A stretch of DNA of 64,000 bases, from NCBI GenBank assembly GCA_041394605.1, contig JAWKHX010000017.1, forward strand, positions 57,181-121,180, read 5' to 3'. Positions within the stretch are counted from its first letter, which is position 1. Each line of letters starts with the position of its first letter. The notes under the pieces were generated by a model. It was given only the letters and a program-made list of their open reading frames with translations. It did not search any database and was not told where the DNA came from. This DNA comes from UBA668 sp041394605 (GTDB lineage Bacteria; Actinomycetota; Acidimicrobiia; Acidimicrobiales; Ilumatobacteraceae). The position numbers and the translations under genes were made by a program. Shown piece by piece: positions 62,331 to 64,000 of the stretch.

Positions 62331-62747
62331 ATGGCTGCACAGAAGAAGCCGGTGCTGCTGGCGGGTGGCAACCCACAGATCGCCAAGGGTGACGGCGACG
62401 CGCTGGTGCGCGAGTACCTGGCGGCGTTGCCCGGGTGGAAGCGGGAGGTGGGAGAGGCGCTGGATGCGCTGATCGCTCGCACAGTGCCCGGCGTGCAGCG
62501 GGCGGTGCGGTGGAACTCGCCGTTCTACGGCGTGGGCGACGGCTGGTTCCTCAGCTTCCACGCGATGACGAAGTACCTGAAGGTCACATTCTTCGAGGGT
62601 GCTTCATTGACGCCGGTACCGCCGGAGCCGTCGAAGAACGAGCACGTCCGATACGTCCACCTGCGGGACGGCGAGCCGCTGGACGAGGCCCAGTTGGCGG
62701 CGTGGGTGCGCCAGGCCGCGGCGCTGCCCGGCTGGGGCGGGAGCTGA
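62331..62747 (+). CDS. DUF1801 family protein
   Basis: 138 residues. VREYLAALPGWKREVGEALDALIARTVPGVQRAVRWNSPFYGVGDGWFLSFHAMTKYLKVTFF in pieces shows the DUF1801 (YdhG-like) fold, whose members may bind small ligands; function unknown. RBS GGGAGG before ATG 62331. Confidence 0.86.
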   Translation: MAAQKKPVLLAGGNPQIAKGDGDALVREYLAALPGWKREVGEALDALIARTVPGVQRAVRWNSPFYGVGDGWFLSFHAMTKYLKVTFFEGASLTPVPPEPSKNEHVRYVHLRDGEPLDEAQLAAWVRQAAALPGWGGS

Positions 62748-62751
62748 CCGC

Positions 62752-63636
62752 GTGTCGGTGACGCCCGAGGCGGAGATACCCGCAGCCCAGGTGGCGTTCG
62801 TGCTCGGAGGGGGCGGCAAGTGGGGCGCCGTCGAGGTGGGCATGCTGCGCGCGCTGGTGGAGCGGGGCATCCGGCCGGATGTGGTGCTCGGCTGCTCGAT
62901 CGGGGCCATCAACGGGGCGTGGTTCGCCGCCGACCCCACGGCGGCGGGGGTGGATGCGATGCAGGCGTTCTGGCAGCACCAGGCCAGTTCCGTCATCGCC
63001 GACGCCGGCTGGATGGACCGGGTGCGCTCAGTGGTCGGGCGCAAGCCGTCGCTGTTCGAGTCCGCCTCACTGAGGGATGCGCTGGCGGTGGCACTGCCCG
63101 CTGGGTCGTTCGAGGCGTTGACGGTGCCGTTCCAGTGCGTGGCTGCATGCATCGACGACGCCTCGGAGACGTGGTTCACGGAGGGCCCGCTGGTGGAGGC
63201 GCTGGTGGCGTCGAGCGCCATCCCCGGCCTGCTGCCGCCGGCGGAAGTGGCTGGGCGGCACTACTACGACGGCGGGCTGGTCAACTCCATCCCGCTGGAC
63301 CGGGCGGTGGCGCTGGGGTGCACCGAGGTGTACGTGTTGCAGGTGGGCCGGGTGGAGCAGTCGCTGCCGGTCCCACGCCGCCTGCACCAGGCGCCGCTGG
63401 TGGCGTTCGAGATCGCCCGCCGCCACCGCTTCGCCACGTTCCTGGCCGGCCTGCCGGACGATGTGGTCGTGCACGTCCTGCCCAGCGGCCACACCCTCGC
63501 GATGGACGACCGCCGCCAGCTGGCGTGGCGGAAAATGGACGACGCTGCCGCCATGATGGCCGGCGCCCACGAGGCCAGCCGGGCCTACCTGGACGACGTG
63601 TTCGGCCCTGCTGACGAGGGCCAGGCCACCGGTTGA
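62752..63636 (+). CDS. Patatin-like phospholipase
   Basis: 294 residues from GTG 62752. Oxyanion loop LGGGGKWGAVEVGML, nucleophile Ser49 in LGCSIGAINGAWFA (G-x-S-x-G) and the Asp of the dyad in YYDGGLVNSIPLD. Of the RssA-type bacterial patatins; a lipid acyl hydrolase is inferred. Four bases after the DUF1801 gene. Confidence 0.92.
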   Translation: MSVTPEAEIPAAQVAFVLGGGGKWGAVEVGMLRALVERGIRPDVVLGCSIGAINGAWFAADPTAAGVDAMQAFWQHQASSVIADAGWMDRVRSVVGRKPSLFESASLRDALAVALPAGSFEALTVPFQCVAACIDDASETWFTEGPLVEALVASSAIPGLLPPAEVAGRHYYDGGLVNSIPLDRAVALGCTEVYVLQVGRVEQSLPVPRRLHQAPLVAFEIARRHRFATFLAGLPDDVVVHVLPSGHTLAMDDRRQLAWRKMDDAAAMMAGAHEASRAYLDDVFGPADEGQATG

Positions 63637-63701
63637 CCGGCGGACTGTCTGAGACGTTGCGATTCGCCGCGACGTTGGATACGGTTTCTTTCCTACTCCG
63701 A

Positions 63702-63778
<77 letters not shown>

Positions 63779-63782
63779 ACTG

Positions 63783-63815
63783 GAAGGCCCGGAAACATTG
63801 AGTTTCCGGGCCTTC
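63783..63815 (+). terminator. Intrinsic-type terminator after tRNA-fMet
   Basis: Perfect 14-bp stem: GAAGGCCCGGAAAC and GTTTCCGGGCCTTC around ATTGA, five bases past the tRNA. Confidence 0.85.
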
Positions 63816-63847
63816 TGCGTTCTCGGGGATCGCTGGCGGCGACTCGC

Positions 63848-63876
63848 CTTCTACCGGGACCTCTACCGGGTAGAAG
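63848..63876. repeat. Inverted/direct repeat between tRNA and integrase
   Basis: Arms CTTCTACC and GGTAGAAG enclose a second CTCTACCGGG, so TCTACCGGG appears twice. Possibly an accessory or attachment-related site; not proven. Confidence 0.4.
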
Positions 63877-63912
63877 TCGGTGGACGCAGTAGCCACCGCG
63901 GACCGTGCGGTG

Positions 63913-64000
63913 TCAGGCGGCGTCGTGGAGGAGTTGGGCGAAGGTGAGCGCGGCTTCGTGTTGCATCCCGGGGATGACGTGTTGGTAGGTGGCCATGGTG
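63913..64000 (-). CDS. Tyrosine recombinase/integrase, C-terminus only
   Basis: The last 28 codons, running off the window: TMATYQHVIPGMQHEAA then LTFAQLLHDAA and TGA 63913-63915. The pattern T-x-x-T-Y-x-H-V-I-P-G-M-Q with the catalytic Tyr, followed by a short helix, is the standard end of phage-type integrases in actinobacteria. Its 3' end lies 134 bases from tRNA-fMet. Confidence 0.75.
   Translation of the reverse strand, partial: TMATYQHVIPGMQHEAALTFAQLLHDAA

Overview
The window is very GC-rich, gene-dense DNA from a member of the Actinomycetota. Lineage markers read from the proteins: a DUF3263 protein followed by a LytR C-terminal (VirR-like) protein, PAC2, DUF2505, a YlbL-type PDZ/Lon protease next to UPF0182, HemQ, a mycothiol-dependent (maleylpyruvate isomerase-like) enzyme, a Ddn-like deazaflavin oxidoreductase and a DUF222/13E12 relic. 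No 16S rRNA is present, so anything finer is a guess; a deep branch such as Acidimicrobiia would fit.

Layout. (1) 1-6.0 kb: a surface-glycan locus with a frameshifted flippase, two paralogous sulfotransferases, an undecaprenyl-phosphate sugar transferase and two GT4 glycosyltransferases, packed on alternating strands with overlapping ends, then tRNA-Thr. (2) 6.1-17.8 kb: metabolic and housekeeping genes (GNAT, uridine kinase, DUF3263/LytR_C pair, amidohydrolase, glycerate kinase, amidase, MoaD-like carrier), an ECF sigma factor with a membrane-anchored partner, groEL under a CIRCE-like operator, and a frameshifted Lrp/AsnC regulator. (3) 17.8-31.1 kb: FAD enzyme, aquaporin, FdhD, HemQ, a solute-binding lipoprotein, an 822-residue sigma/anti-sigma/membrane/sensor fusion, Nudix, PAC2, DUF2505, and a thioredoxin-like protein whose frame is interrupted by one UGA exactly at the redox-motif position, a strong selenocysteine candidate. 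(4) 31.1-33.5 kb: a small island of different texture, with three minus-strand units, each followed by a copy of a 24-26 bp hairpin repeat, ending in a decayed DUF222 gene with a textbook SOS box. (5) 33.8-42.2 kb: methyltransferase, DinB, GT39 glycosyltransferase, hydrolase, an ArsR/arylamine N-acetyltransferase operon with a visible operator, a sortase-type fasciclin protein, HEAT protein and YlbL protease. (6) 42.3-48.7 kb: a DivIVA-like coiled-coil protein, UPF0182 and a second coiled-coil protein. (7) 48.9-63.6 kb: Nudix, MFS, His-rich methyltransferase, OYE, DUF2520, PEP-utilising enzyme, an MDR oxidoreductase facing a TetR gene across twin operators, tryptophanase, LysR, TetR plus DinB-type enzyme, Ddn-like, DUF1801 and patatin. 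(8) 63.7-64.0 kb: initiator tRNA-Met, a terminator, and the C-terminus of a tyrosine integrase, so an integrative element probably begins here.

Four genes (flippase, Lrp, lipoprotein, DUF222) need a frame change to be read whole. They may be true decay or base-level assembly errors, and this cannot be decided from the sequence alone. Functions are from motif recognition by eye; no database search was run.
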